Source: Prodigiosinella confusarubida (GTDB lineage: Bacteria > Pseudomonadota > Gammaproteobacteria > Enterobacterales > Enterobacteriaceae). Taken from it: a stretch of DNA of 64,000 nt. This document shows positions 49,427 through 58,171 of the stretch, in pieces. The notes below the pieces were generated by a model that ran no database searches, had not been told where the DNA came from, and saw only the letters and a list, made by a program, of their open reading frames with translations. The translations under genes were made by a program, and so were the position numbers. Location of the stretch: contig NZ_CP025085.1 in NCBI RefSeq assembly GCF_002847015.1, positions 620,001 to 684,000 on the forward strand, given 5' to 3'. The first letter of the stretch is position 1, and each line of letters begins with the position of its first letter.

Positions 49427-50089
49427 TCAGAGCGTCATGGTGCCAAAGGCGGAGTGCCAGTCCTGATTAAATTTTTCTATTGCTGCCTGCACGGCGGGTG
49501 TCGTGATGAACTGCTCAGCGACGTCGACGGGCAGGGTGATGGCCTGACAGCCTGCCAGCATGCAATTCAACGCTTGTCGGGGGGTTTTGAAACTGGCTGC
49601 CAGCACTATGGACTGCGGGGCATGCAGCGTCAGCAGTTGTTGTAATTCCTGCACCATTTGAATCCCATCTCCTCCCTGTGCATCTAGCCGATTAACGTAA
49701 GGCGCCACAAATTGCGCGCCAGCCAGCGCAGAAAGTAGGCCTTGTCCCGCACCATAAACTGCGGTTCCCAACGTGGGAATGCCTTCACTGTGTAGTCGTT
49801 TGATGGCCGCTAGTCCTTCCGTCGTAACGGGAACCTTGATAACCAGATCGCTGATGCATTGCCGAAGTACGCGGGCCTCTTTGACCATATCTTCCGCGGT
49901 ACTGGCTATGACCTGAGCAAACAGTTGTCCTTTATTATCCAAGGCGTCATGCAACGCGGGCAGCAGCGTGCGAATAGGCTTGCCAGCGGCTGCAACAATA
50001 CTGGGATTGGTGGTGACCCCCGCCAGCGGGAGCACGCGGGCTAGCCGGACGATGGCGGGGATGTCGGCGGTATCAAGATAAATTTTCAT
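49427..50089 (-). CDS. fsa: fructose-6-phosphate aldolase
   Basis: 220 aa, as E. coli FsaA. It is a transaldolase-fold enzyme that reversibly cleaves fructose 6-phosphate to dihydroxyacetone and glyceraldehyde 3-phosphate. It starts [10 protein letters not shown], has [13 protein letters not shown], Schiff-base Lys85 in [10 protein letters not shown], and [16 protein letters not shown] 50089 is preceded by GAGGATAA. It is divergent from the sorbitol operon, whose product is fructose 6-phosphate, so a metabolic link is possible. Confidence 0.95.
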   Translation of the reverse strand: MKIYLDTADIPAIVRLARVLPLAGVTTNPSIVAAAGKPIRTLLPALHDALDNKGQLFAQVIASTAEDMVKEARVLRQCISDLVIKVPVTTEGLAAIKRLHSEGIPTLGTAVYGAGQGLLSALAGAQFVAPYVNRLDAQGGDGIQMVQELQQLLTLHAPQSIVLAASFKTPRQALNCMLAGCQAITLPVDVAEQFITTPAVQAAIEKFNQDWHSAFGTMTL

Positions 50090-50143
50090 TTCAATTATCC
50101 TCAACATGTTGTTATCAATATAAATCTATCATTTTTATTTTAT

Positions 50144-50165
50144 TTTGAAATAAATAACTTTCAAA
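50144..50165. promoter_or_regulatory. inverted repeat between fsa and srlA, possible SrlR site
   Basis: TTTGAAA (50144-50150) and TTTCAAA (50159-50165) are perfect arms with an 8-base spacer. DeoR-family repressors such as SrlR often use TTTC-rich repeats. A related palindrome precedes srlR (53467-53481). Confidence 0.45.
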
Positions 50166-50280
50166 GTGTGATCAATTTAAAATAAAAGGAAAGATTTTAT
50201 CTATATCTTTATAATCACTTTAAAAATAAGTTGCTTTATTTAGCCGCTTTTTTAAACACCAGTGGAAACAGGAGAACATA

Positions 50281-50829
50281 ATGATAGAAATTATCACCCA
50301 TGGGGCTGAGTGGTTCATCGGCCTGTTTCAGAAAGGTGGTGACGTCTTTGTCGGTATGGTTACTGGCATATTGCCTTTACTGATCAGTCTGTTAGTCATC
50401 ATGAACGCCCTTATTACTTTCGTCGGTCAGTCGCGAATTGAGCGATTGGCTCAGCGTTGTGCCGGGAACCCGATTTCCCGCTACCTGCTGCTGCCGGTTA
50501 TCGGCACATTTGTATTTTGTAATCCGATGACGTTGAGCCTGGGCCGTTTCATGCCAGAGAAATACAAGCCCAGTTACTATGCGGCGGCCTCTTACAGCTG
50601 TCACTCGATGAATGGTTTGTTTCCCCATATCAACCCCGGTGAACTGTTCGTCTATCTGGGTATAGCCAACGGTCTGACCACCCTGGGGCTGCCATTAGGC
50701 CCGCTGGCGGTGAGTTATCTGCTGGTCGGGATGTTCACCAACTTTTTCCGTGGATGGGTCACTGACCTGACCACCTCTGTTTTCGAACGCAAAATGCACA
50801 TCCAGCTTGACCGTCAGGTTCAGCTCTAA
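50281..50829 (+). CDS. srlA: PTS glucitol/sorbitol transporter subunit IIC
   Basis: 182 aa (187 in E. coli). This membrane subunit forms the sorbitol channel with SrlE. It starts [20 protein letters not shown] and keeps [38 protein letters not shown] (anchor [18 protein letters not shown]). It is first gene of the srl operon. Confidence 0.97.
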   Translation: MIEIITHGAEWFIGLFQKGGDVFVGMVTGILPLLISLLVIMNALITFVGQSRIERLAQRCAGNPISRYLLLPVIGTFVFCNPMTLSLGRFMPEKYKPSYYAAASYSCHSMNGLFPHINPGELFVYLGIANGLTTLGLPLGPLAVSYLLVGMFTNFFRGWVTDLTTSVFERKMHIQLDRQVQL

Positions 50830-50844
50830 GCGGAGGAACTTTCA

Positions 50845-51846
50845 ATGAGCAGCATTATCCGGATTGAAAAAGGCGAAAGTGGCTGGGGCGGACCTTTACT
50901 GATTGAAGCCGTACCGGGGAAGAAAATTGTCTATATCACGGCAGGAACGCGTCCGGCCATCGTCAATCGCCTGAGCGAGTTAACCGGATGGCCGGCGGTG
51001 GACGGTTTTAAAGACGGTGAACCGCCCGCCGAAGAGATAGGCGTCGCGGTCATTGACTGTGGTGGCACGCTGCGCTGCGGTATTTACCCCAAACGTCGTA
51101 TTCCGACCGTGAATATTCATTCTACCGGTCAGTCCGGTCCACTGGCGAAATTTATACTGGAAGACATTTATGTCTCGGGTGTGCGTGAAAAAAATATCCA
51201 GTTAGTGGAAGCGGAAACAGAAAAGACCGCCAGCGCTACTGTGACTATGCCCGCGGAGAACGATGCCGTGAACAGCGGTCGCGATTATGACAGTAGCAAG
51301 AAGATCACTGAACAAAGCGATGGGCTGTTGGCGAAAATCGGTATGGGAATGGGGTCGGTCGTAGCGGTGTTCTTTCAGGCGGGCCGCGACACCATTGATA
51401 CGGTACTGAAAACCATTCTGCCTTTCATGGCATTTGTTTCCGCGCTGATTGGCATCATCATCGCCTCTGGGCTGGGGGACCTTATTGCACATGGGCTGAC
51501 GCCGCTGGCGAACAGCCCGATTGGGCTGGTGACGCTGGCTCTGATCTGCTCGTTTCCACTGCTCTCGCCTTTTCTTGGCCCCGGCGCGGTTATCGCGCAG
51601 GTTATCGGCGTACTGGTCGGGGTGCAGATTGGTCTGGGGAATATTCCACCTCACCTGGCGCTGCCAGCACTGTTTGCCATCAATTCCCAGGCGGCCTGCG
51701 ACTTTATCCCGGTGGGGTTGTCGCTGGCTGAAGCCAAGCAGGACACGGTTCGTGTGGGTGTTCCATCCGTGCTGGTCGGCCGTTTTCTTACCGGTGCGCC
51801 GACAGTGCTGCTGGCCTGGGCAGTTTCCAGTTTGATTTACCAGTGA
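50845..51846 (+). CDS. srlE: PTS glucitol/sorbitol transporter subunit IIBC
   Basis: 333 aa (319 in E. coli). The N-terminal IIB domain starts [15 protein letters not shown]; the phospho-cysteine is probably in [14 protein letters not shown] linker about residues 128-165 is followed by the C-terminal membrane domain with [13 protein letters not shown] and [13 protein letters not shown]. It is slightly longer than in E. coli through the linker. Confidence 0.95.
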   Translation: MSSIIRIEKGESGWGGPLLIEAVPGKKIVYITAGTRPAIVNRLSELTGWPAVDGFKDGEPPAEEIGVAVIDCGGTLRCGIYPKRRIPTVNIHSTGQSGPLAKFILEDIYVSGVREKNIQLVEAETEKTASATVTMPAENDAVNSGRDYDSSKKITEQSDGLLAKIGMGMGSVVAVFFQAGRDTIDTVLKTILPFMAFVSALIGIIIASGLGDLIAHGLTPLANSPIGLVTLALICSFPLLSPFLGPGAVIAQVIGVLVGVQIGLGNIPPHLALPALFAINSQAACDFIPVGLSLAEAKQDTVRVGVPSVLVGRFLTGAPTVLLAWAVSSLIYQ

Positions 51847-51869
51847 TTTCATTCGGTTAAGAGGTACGT

Positions 51870-52232
51870 ATGAATACTATTTACCAAACGATATTTACAC
51901 GCGTGGGTGACAACGCCCGGGAATCGCTGGTTGAAAACATGATGATTACCTTTCGCGAAGGGGCTCCGGAAGATATCGAGGCATTCTGTTTTCTGCATCG
52001 GCATGGTGACACGCGGGGGGAGTTGCGCGCTGGCGGCCAGCTTGTGCTGGCTGACACTGTGTATCCCATTACGGCGGTGGGTGATGTCGCGGCACAGAAT
52101 CTCCGTGAGCTGGGCCATATCACGATCCGTTTTGATGGCGCTACGCAGGCGGAATTTCCCGGCTCTATACACGTTGCCGGCACGACACCAACGGATATCA
52201 CGGTTGGTAGTAATTTAATAATTTTGGGCTGA
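51870..52232 (+). CDS. srlB: PTS glucitol/sorbitol transporter subunit IIA
   Basis: 120 aa (123 in E. coli). It carries phosphate from HPr to SrlE; the conserved phospho-His is in FCFLHRHGD. It lies 23 bp after srlE. Confidence 0.95.
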   Translation: MNTIYQTIFTRVGDNARESLVENMMITFREGAPEDIEAFCFLHRHGDTRGELRAGGQLVLADTVYPITAVGDVAAQNLRELGHITIRFDGATQAEFPGSIHVAGTTPTDITVGSNLIILG

Positions 52233-52254
52233 ATTTTAGATAAGGGAGAAGCAT

Positions 52255-53034
52255 ATGAAACAGGTTGCGGTGGTCATCGGTGGTGGGCAAACTCTCGGTG
52301 CGTTCCTGTGTGAAGGTCTGGCTGAAGCCGGTTATCGCGTGGCGGTTGCCGATTTGGATGCGCAGCATGCCGAGCAGATTGCACAAGGGATTAATGCCCG
52401 TTATGGCGAAGGGAACGCCTATGGTTTTGGTACCGATGCAACAGAGGAAACACAGGTTGAAAAACTGGCGCAAGAGGTTGATACCCGGTTTGGCCAGGTC
52501 AATCTGCTGGTGTACAGTGCCGGGATAGCCAAAGCCGCCCCTATCACGCAGTTCCAGCTTGATGATTTTGATTTGTCTTTGCAGGTCAATCTGGTGGGGT
52601 ATTTTCTGTGTGCTCGTGAGTTTTCCAAACTGATGATTCGTGATGGTATTGCCGGGCGTATTATTCAGATTAACTCTAAATCCGGTAAGGTGGGCAGCAA
52701 GCATAATTCCGGTTACAGTGCGGCCAAATTCGGTGGCGTCGGGTTGACGCAATCACTGGCACTGGATCTGGCCGAGTTTGGTATTACCGTGCATTCGCTG
52801 ATGCTGGGAAACCTGTTGAAATCGCCCATGTTTCAGTCACTATTGCCACAATACGCCAAAAAGCTGGGCATTCGGCCGGATGAGGTCGAAAAGTATTATA
52901 CCGACAAGGTTCCACTGAAACGTGGCTGTGATTATCAGGATGTTCTTAATACTTTGCTTTATTATGCCAGTGACAAAGCCTCTTACTGTACCGGGCAGTC
53001 GATTAATATCACTGGAGGACAGGTGATGTTCTGA
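52255..53034 (+). CDS. srlD: sorbitol-6-phosphate 2-dehydrogenase
   Basis: 259 aa, as in E. coli. This short-chain dehydrogenase oxidises sorbitol 6-phosphate to fructose 6-phosphate with NAD. The Rossmann motif is VVIGGGQTLGAFL and the active site is NSKSGKVGSKHNSGYSAAKFG (catalytic YSAAK). It ends next to srlM. Confidence 0.97.
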   Translation: MKQVAVVIGGGQTLGAFLCEGLAEAGYRVAVADLDAQHAEQIAQGINARYGEGNAYGFGTDATEETQVEKLAQEVDTRFGQVNLLVYSAGIAKAAPITQFQLDDFDLSLQVNLVGYFLCAREFSKLMIRDGIAGRIIQINSKSGKVGSKHNSGYSAAKFGGVGLTQSLALDLAEFGITVHSLMLGNLLKSPMFQSLLPQYAKKLGIRPDEVEKYYTDKVPLKRGCDYQDVLNTLLYYASDKASYCTGQSINITGGQVMF

Positions 53035-53087
53035 TGTGTGTTTTCCCCCTCGGCCTGGTGCCGAGGGTTATGCCCCGGGAGGGTTCT

Positions 53088-53453
53088 ATGAGTTCGGCAT
53101 CTTTATTGATTATGTGCGCCATCTGTGCCTGGCTTTTGCAGATTATTCTGGGCTGGTGGCAACTACGCCGTTTCAATCAGGCGTTTGAAACCCTGTGCCG
53201 TCAGTGTGTTACGGTCGGTGTCGGGCGTTCAGCCGGACGCTTTAAAGCCAGAGTGGTCATGGCGCTGGCGTTTGATGAACATGACCGGGTCTGTGATGGT
53301 TTTATCATGCGTGGATTGACAGTGTTTGCTCGTCCGCGCCACATGACGGCATTAATTGGTCTACCAAGAAATCAATTGGTGCCAAATGTGATCTTTCCAG
53401 AGGAACCAGCATGTCAGACTGCGCTTTCATTAGCGATTAAACCGAAAACATGA
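53088..53453 (+). CDS. srlM: glucitol operon activator SrlM (GutM)
   Basis: 121 aa (119 in E. coli). It has an N-terminal hydrophobic stretch [20 protein letters not shown] and the conserved [15 protein letters not shown] and LTVFARP. It is reported as an activator of the srl operon that works together with SrlR. ATG 53088 follows GGGAGGG at 53078-53083; the frame also opens at 53034. Confidence 0.93.
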   Translation: MSSASLLIMCAICAWLLQIILGWWQLRRFNQAFETLCRQCVTVGVGRSAGRFKARVVMALAFDEHDRVCDGFIMRGLTVFARPRHMTALIGLPRNQLVPNVIFPEEPACQTALSLAIKPKT

Positions 53454-53466
53454 TATTTTCATTTTA

Positions 53467-53481
53467 AAAGAAACTTTCTTT
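53467..53481. promoter_or_regulatory. 15-bp palindrome before srlR
   Basis: AAAGAAACTTTCTTT is a perfect 7-1-7 palindrome, 72 bp before the srlR start and 13 bp after srlM. TTTC motifs are common in DeoR-family operators, so it may allow separate control of srlR-gutQ. Confidence 0.45.
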
Positions 53482-53553
53482 CATTTGGTGGCGTTTTACT
53501 TGTCTTATCTTGTAAAGGAAGTGATGGAAATAGCATGTTGGGATAAAATCGTT

Positions 53554-54318
53554 ATGAAACCTAAGCAGCGTCAGGCAGAGATCCTGGAATATCTGCAAGC
53601 AAACGGTAAAGCCTCGGTGGAAGACTTATCCAGTCAGTTTGCCACGACCGGTACGACTATCCGAAAGGATTTGACTATTCTGGAAGACGAGGGCGCCGTA
53701 ATCCGCACTTATGGCGGTGTGGTACTCAGCCGTGAAGAAGGCGATCAGCCGATTGATCGTAAAACCCACATCAATACCGCCAAGAAAAAACAGATTGCTT
53801 ATGCCGCCGTGCAACTGATTAATGACGGCGACTCGCTGATTTTTGATGCGGGCAGTACAGTGCTGCAAATGGTGCCCTGGCTGACACAATTCAATAATAT
53901 CACCGTGATGACTAACAGCCTGAGCATCGTGAATGAATTGGTTGAGCTGGATAATGATCAAACCATTCTGATGCCGGGAGGAACGTACCGTAAAACGTCC
54001 GCGTCTTTTCACGGCAGTCTGGCGGAAGCCGCTTTTTCCCATTTCAACTTTGACAAACTGTTTATCGGTGCGGATGGCGTTGATATCAATGCCGGTGTAA
54101 CGACATTCAATGAGCTTCATGCGGTCAGTCAGGCGATGTGCCGCGCCGCCCAGCAACGGATTCTTCTGGTGGACTCGTCCAAATTCGGCCGTAAAAGTCC
54201 GAATGTCGTCTGTGAGCTGAGTGCAGTGGATATTTTGATTACCGACAGCGGCATTAGCCCGGAATACCTCGACACATTGAGGGCGAAGGGAATCAATGTG
54301 ATTCTGGTGGGAGAGTGA
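53554..54318 (+). CDS. srlR: glucitol operon repressor, DeoR family
   Basis: 254 aa (257 in E. coli). The DeoR HTH is at [22 protein letters not shown] (anchor [15 protein letters not shown]), and the sugar-phosphate-binding domain has [11 protein letters not shown] and [18 protein letters not shown] 53554 (MKPKQRQ) matches E. coli; an in-frame start at 53485 has no homology. It overlaps or touches gutQ. Confidence 0.96.
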   Translation: MKPKQRQAEILEYLQANGKASVEDLSSQFATTGTTIRKDLTILEDEGAVIRTYGGVVLSREEGDQPIDRKTHINTAKKKQIAYAAVQLINDGDSLIFDAGSTVLQMVPWLTQFNNITVMTNSLSIVNELVELDNDQTILMPGGTYRKTSASFHGSLAEAAFSHFNFDKLFIGADGVDINAGVTTFNELHAVSQAMCRAAQQRILLVDSSKFGRKSPNVVCELSAVDILITDSGISPEYLDTLRAKGINVILVGE

Positions 54319-54320
54319 TG

Positions 54321-55286
54321 ATGAGTGGCCGTTTACTGGCGTTTGCCCGGGAAACGCTGGAAATAGAAATTGCTGAAGCTCAGCGTATGTTGGCGCGATT
54401 GGATGAGCGCACGATCCATGCCTGTAACCTGTTGCTGGAATGTCAGGGAAAGGTAGTGGTATCGGGGATGGGTAAATCGGGACATGTCGGTAAAAAGATT
54501 GCAGCATCTCTGGCCAGTACCGGCACTCCGGCGTTCTTCGTTCACCCGGCTGAAGCATTGCATGGTGATCTGGGCATGATTGGCCCGCAGGATGTGGTGA
54601 TTTTTATCTCTTATTCCGGCCGGGCGCAGGAACTGAATATCCTGCTTCCCCTGCTGGCGGAGAGTCAGATCCCGGTCATCGCGCTGACCGGTAACGCAGA
54701 ATCACCATTAGGGTTGGCAGCGGCCTGTGTGCTTGATGTCAGCGTCGCTCGCGAAGCCTGCCCGATGGGATTGGCTCCGACATCCAGTGCGGTAAATACG
54801 CTGATGATGGGCGATGCACTGGCTATGGCTTTGATGCGTTATCGTGGCTTCAGTGCGGAACAGTTTGCCCGTTCACATCCGGGGGGAAGTCTGGGTGCTC
54901 GGTTATTGAACCGGGTACATCACGTGATGAGATGTGGTGACCGGTTGCCCAGAATTGAATTACAGGGCTCGGTGATGGATGCCATGCTGGAACTCAGCCG
55001 TACCGGACTGGGATTGATTGCAGTTTGCGATGCGGAAAACCGTGTAGCCGGCGTGTTCACCGACGGTGATTTACGTCGCTGGCTGATAAAAGGTAAAACA
55101 CTTGATGCCTCTATCCTGCAGGCGATGACCCGACCCGGTTACCAACTCCCCGAGGAGTGGCGGGCGAGTGCCGCGCTGGATGCGCTGCATCATGAACATA
55201 TTTCCGCCGCGCCGGTAGTTGATAGCGAAGGTCGGCTGGTGGGGGCAATTAATCTGCATGATTTGCATCAGGCTGGTATTAGCTGA
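54321..55286 (+). CDS. gutQ: D-arabinose 5-phosphate isomerase GutQ
   Basis: 321 aa, as in E. coli. It converts D-ribulose 5-phosphate to D-arabinose 5-phosphate, the precursor of Kdo. The SIS domain has VVSGMGKSGHVGKKIAASL and SYSGRAQEL; a CBS pair forms the C-terminus (about residues 205-321). ATG 54321 is chosen, 7 bases after GGGAG; ATG 54318 overlaps the srlR stop. It is the last gene of the srl operon. Note that the predicted catabolic operon at 33073 would run part of this chemistry in the other direction. Confidence 0.95.
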   Translation: MSGRLLAFARETLEIEIAEAQRMLARLDERTIHACNLLLECQGKVVVSGMGKSGHVGKKIAASLASTGTPAFFVHPAEALHGDLGMIGPQDVVIFISYSGRAQELNILLPLLAESQIPVIALTGNAESPLGLAAACVLDVSVAREACPMGLAPTSSAVNTLMMGDALAMALMRYRGFSAEQFARSHPGGSLGARLLNRVHHVMRCGDRLPRIELQGSVMDAMLELSRTGLGLIAVCDAENRVAGVFTDGDLRRWLIKGKTLDASILQAMTRPGYQLPEEWRASAALDALHHEHISAAPVVDSEGRLVGAINLHDLHQAGIS

Positions 55287-55409
55287 GTGGTTATTCACTC
55301 TAATGATAATAACGGCCCTGGTATGACATGATGCCCGGTCTGTTGATAACCCCATATATGGCATCAGAACGGCGGTAATGGGAGATAGAGAATAAAGCAT
55401 CCGCGCCAG

Positions 55410-55493
55410 GGATGGCGCGGCTTAAGCTTACAGGGATGGATTTACAGCGTCTTTACGATCTCCCTGTTATCGCCGCTATGCGCACGTTGTTAT
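55410..55493. repeat. dispersed intergenic repeat, copy B
   Basis: Includes CCGCGCCAGGGATGGCGCGG (55405-55424, a self-complementary stretch), CTTACAGGGATGGATTTACAGCG and TATCGCCGCTATGCGCACG. The part from 55447 on repeats at 6781-6826 with about 80% identity. It fills the gap between convergent gutQ and the CitS-type gene. I take it for a dispersed palindromic repeat of plant-associated enterobacteria. Confidence 0.6.
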
Positions 55494-55550
55494 CAACCTT
55501 GGCATGACACGATGCGGCCTTTTAGTTAACTGCGATAGAGACGCAATGGT

Positions 55551-56894
55551 TTATATTATTGCGCCTAACAGCAGCGTTGCGCCAATCACCGTGGAAGCAC
55601 CACCGATTCGGGTGGCAATCTGGGCGAACGGCATCAGTGACATACGATTGGACGCCGACAGAATGGCCACGTCGCCCGTGCCACCCAGACCGCTGTGGCA
55701 ACTGGTGACGATCGCGGCATCCACCGGATACATATTCAGGTAAGGCGCGATGAAGAAACTGACCAGCGCCATGGAAATCACCACTGAACCACACACGATG
55801 ACGTAACCCACCGAGAAGACAGCCACGACGCTTTCCAGTGGCACATAGAGCATGCCCAGACCGATCATCAACGGCCATACCAGTGAGCTGGATACGAATT
55901 TGTAAAAACTGTTGGCCCCGGTTTCCATGCTGTCAGGGATAAGGTGGGCGTATTTACACAATACGGCAATCAGAATCATCAACACCGGGCCGGGGATATG
56001 GAAGACTTTTTCAAACAGTCCACCGAGGATAAAGAAGGTGCAAATCAACAGTAATCCACCCCCCATCAGATGAAAGTCAACGGGTTTTGTGGCCTCGCTG
56101 ACTGCAAAAATCGCGTTATCCTCATTATTTCGAACCAGTTTCCCTTCACCACTCAATGTTTTACGTTTGGTGCCGAGACGAGATAACACGCCAGCACAAA
56201 CAATCGCAAAAATGTTGCCCACCACTGCGGCGGGTGCCAACTGCGCCACATACACGTCTGGTGTATGTCCCAGAATGGCTGAGTAAGCCAGTGACAGTGG
56301 CAGAATGCCTTCACCAATACCGCCGCCGATAATAGGGACGATAATGAAAAAGAAGGTGTGGTAAAAGCTGTAGCCGAACAGTTTCCCTACCAACAGGCCG
56401 GCGGCGACGGCGGTAACAGTGCCGATAACCAGCGGTACAAACATACGGATCATTCCCTGGATCAGAATGACCCGGTTCATGCCCAAAATACTGCCGACCA
56501 CCAGACTGGCGATGACAAAATAAAGGAAATTGGCCTCTTTCATCAGTAATTTGACGGTATCTAATGTATTAGGTTTAAAAATATGAAAATAAACCAATAT
56601 AGAAGGAACCATCAGGCAGAGAATGGCTGGACCGCCAATATCTCTCAATATTGGAATAAGGCGTCCGATATGAGCCAGTAAAAACCCCAACGTCATGATA
56701 ACGGCGAAACCGCCAATCATGTTCTTGGGTAAATAACTGGCATACGCGGCAATAAAAACAATCGCTGAAATAGCCAGAAAAAGAATGACGGGAACAGAAC
56801 CAATCTGCGTTTTATTTAAACTGCTCATAAAACCTATTGGTGATAGTGGAGTAAAAACATCCTCACTCATGACATCAGTTTCTGTTTTTTTCAT
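55551..56894 (-). CDS. 2-hydroxycarboxylate (CitS-type) transporter
   Basis: 447-aa inner-membrane symporter of the 2HCT family (CitS, MaeN, CimH), which takes up citrate, malate or similar acids with Na+ or H+. Two re-entrant loops carry the GG motifs: IIGGGIGEGILPLS (about residue 190-203) and GLGGTGDVAILSASNRM (about 408-424) with the Arg-rich QIATRIGG after it. ATG 56894 (MKKTETDV) is taken; in-frame ATGs further up also exist. No citrate lyase genes lie nearby, so malate or citrate without fermentation is open. It may be under DcuSR. Confidence 0.9.
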   Translation of the reverse strand: MKKTETDVMSEDVFTPLSPIGFMSSLNKTQIGSVPVILFLAISAIVFIAAYASYLPKNMIGGFAVIMTLGFLLAHIGRLIPILRDIGGPAILCLMVPSILVYFHIFKPNTLDTVKLLMKEANFLYFVIASLVVGSILGMNRVILIQGMIRMFVPLVIGTVTAVAAGLLVGKLFGYSFYHTFFFIIVPIIGGGIGEGILPLSLAYSAILGHTPDVYVAQLAPAAVVGNIFAIVCAGVLSRLGTKRKTLSGEGKLVRNNEDNAIFAVSEATKPVDFHLMGGGLLLICTFFILGGLFEKVFHIPGPVLMILIAVLCKYAHLIPDSMETGANSFYKFVSSSLVWPLMIGLGMLYVPLESVVAVFSVGYVIVCGSVVISMALVSFFIAPYLNMYPVDAAIVTSCHSGLGGTGDVAILSASNRMSLMPFAQIATRIGGASTVIGATLLLGAII

Positions 56895-57265
56895 TATATT
56901 CACCATGTTATAGCGGTATGGCACAGAGCGTTTCTATTAATTGTTCAAAACGCGTAGGAGAAGTTACTTAGTTTTTACACATAATAATGGGATAAATAAC
57001 GGCGTATATTTTTTAGCACTATTATTCTATTGCAGGTAATTTAGCATGGTTAAATGTTAAAAATAATATGTATTAAAGATTCACGTGAAGGAATTGTGAA
57101 GTTGATGGCAGAATGTTTTTAAATAACTTAAATCTTGATTTTGTAATTAAACTTATTTAACGTAAAAATGATGATATAAATAACTAATGTTAGTGACTGT
57201 CATTAATAGAAAACTAACAATGCTGTCTAATAATAATAAGTAAATATTAAACTTTAATAATTAAT

Positions 57266-57470
57266 ATAAATAATATTCTCTGAGCATATGCCCGATAAGG
57301 CTCATGATACAGGAAGGCGGTAGGTGAGTGAATTTCCAGGCGTTTATACAAATCAAGGATTGGGGTGACAAATCTGCCGAAAGCAGATTTGAACGTCGCT
57401 TGCAGCGGCCCCAACGGGGCGAGCCTCAGGGATGAGCCGGACGCCAACGTTACCGGCAATTGATTCGATT
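57266..57470. repeat. GC-rich palindromic repeat element
   Basis: About 200 bp of GC-rich sequence inside AT-rich DNA. It contains a perfect hairpin CAAATCTGC (57369-57377) / GCAGATTTG (57383-57391), then GCTTGCAGCGGCCCC and GGGGCGAGCC, which can pair. Similar wording occurs between genes of related bacteria, from memory, so it is probably a dispersed element. No second copy was found in this window. Confidence 0.5.
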
Positions 57471-58140
57471 TTTTGACTATACTTACTTATCTGTATGGCA
57501 TGACGGATGGTTGGCATGAGCGTCTGCCGCCCGTTTTGTTTCCCGCCTCAATGTGACGCTGTCCATGAACGTTCATGCCGAACGAGGGCCAGTTTGATTC
57601 ACCCACATAATGTCAGCCATAAAGTTTTTTTATGTCGCGTAGATAGTTTTTGATCGTGTCTCTGGATGATAGGAAAGTATCACCCCTTTGTGCGTTTTGT
57701 TATTATTTTAACTTTAATTTAACCTTTTTAACAAAAATAAATGCTCAGTTATTCAGCGTTTGAAAGGAATATCTTATGTTTTTTTAATGGCGATAATTAT
57801 TGCTTTTAACGCGATAAGCAGTGTTTGTGGTTATTTTTTTTGTTTTTTATAGATTTTATGACTAATTGTTGCGCTTGATACGCTCATTTATTGCTGATGA
57901 CTTATATAAGTATTTTTTGTAAATCATTACAGGTTATATTGACGTTATTATGATCTATTGACAAATTGGTGACGTTACAAGGAGGAAGAGCAGCGGATTG
58001 CCTGAATGAATGACGGTTGTTCAGTTGGGTTAGCGGAGTTTTTCCTGCTTATTCTGCACATTATTCCCCCGGTTATCGAACCATGCCTACGGGCAACAAA
58101 GTACAGACTATCGAGATAAAGAAAAATAGGTCTGACTGCT

Positions 58141-58158
58141 AACACACAACATCCACAA
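58141..58158 (+). promoter_or_regulatory. CA-rich dppA leader, likely GcvB sRNA target
   Basis: AACACACAACATCCACAA directly precedes the ribosome site TGGAG. GcvB represses dppA and oppA mRNAs in enterobacteria through CA-rich leaders (R1 seed GUUGUG). The gcvB gene itself is outside the window. Confidence 0.55.
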
Positions 58159-58171
58159 TGGAGCACAAGTA

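Larger units (their letters stand above)
56895..58171. other. long AT-rich intergenic region between divergent citS-type gene and dppA
   Basis: About 1.28 kb with no credible gene. It holds promoters for both flanking genes, a structured GC-rich repeat element at about 57266-57470, and the long dppA leader. A 70-codon frame (57247-57459, -) is wholly inside the repeat and is not called. The A+T-rich flanks of the repeat contrast with it sharply. Confidence 0.6.

Noticed and set aside
54321-55286. gutQ as a member of the Kdo catabolic pathway
   Set aside because: It is the normal last gene of the srl operon and makes the Kdo precursor arabinose 5-phosphate; no shared operator with the 33039 operon.
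57247-57459. 70-codon open frame on the - strand
   Set aside because: It lies wholly within a structured GC-rich repeat; its sequence is explained by the palindromes.
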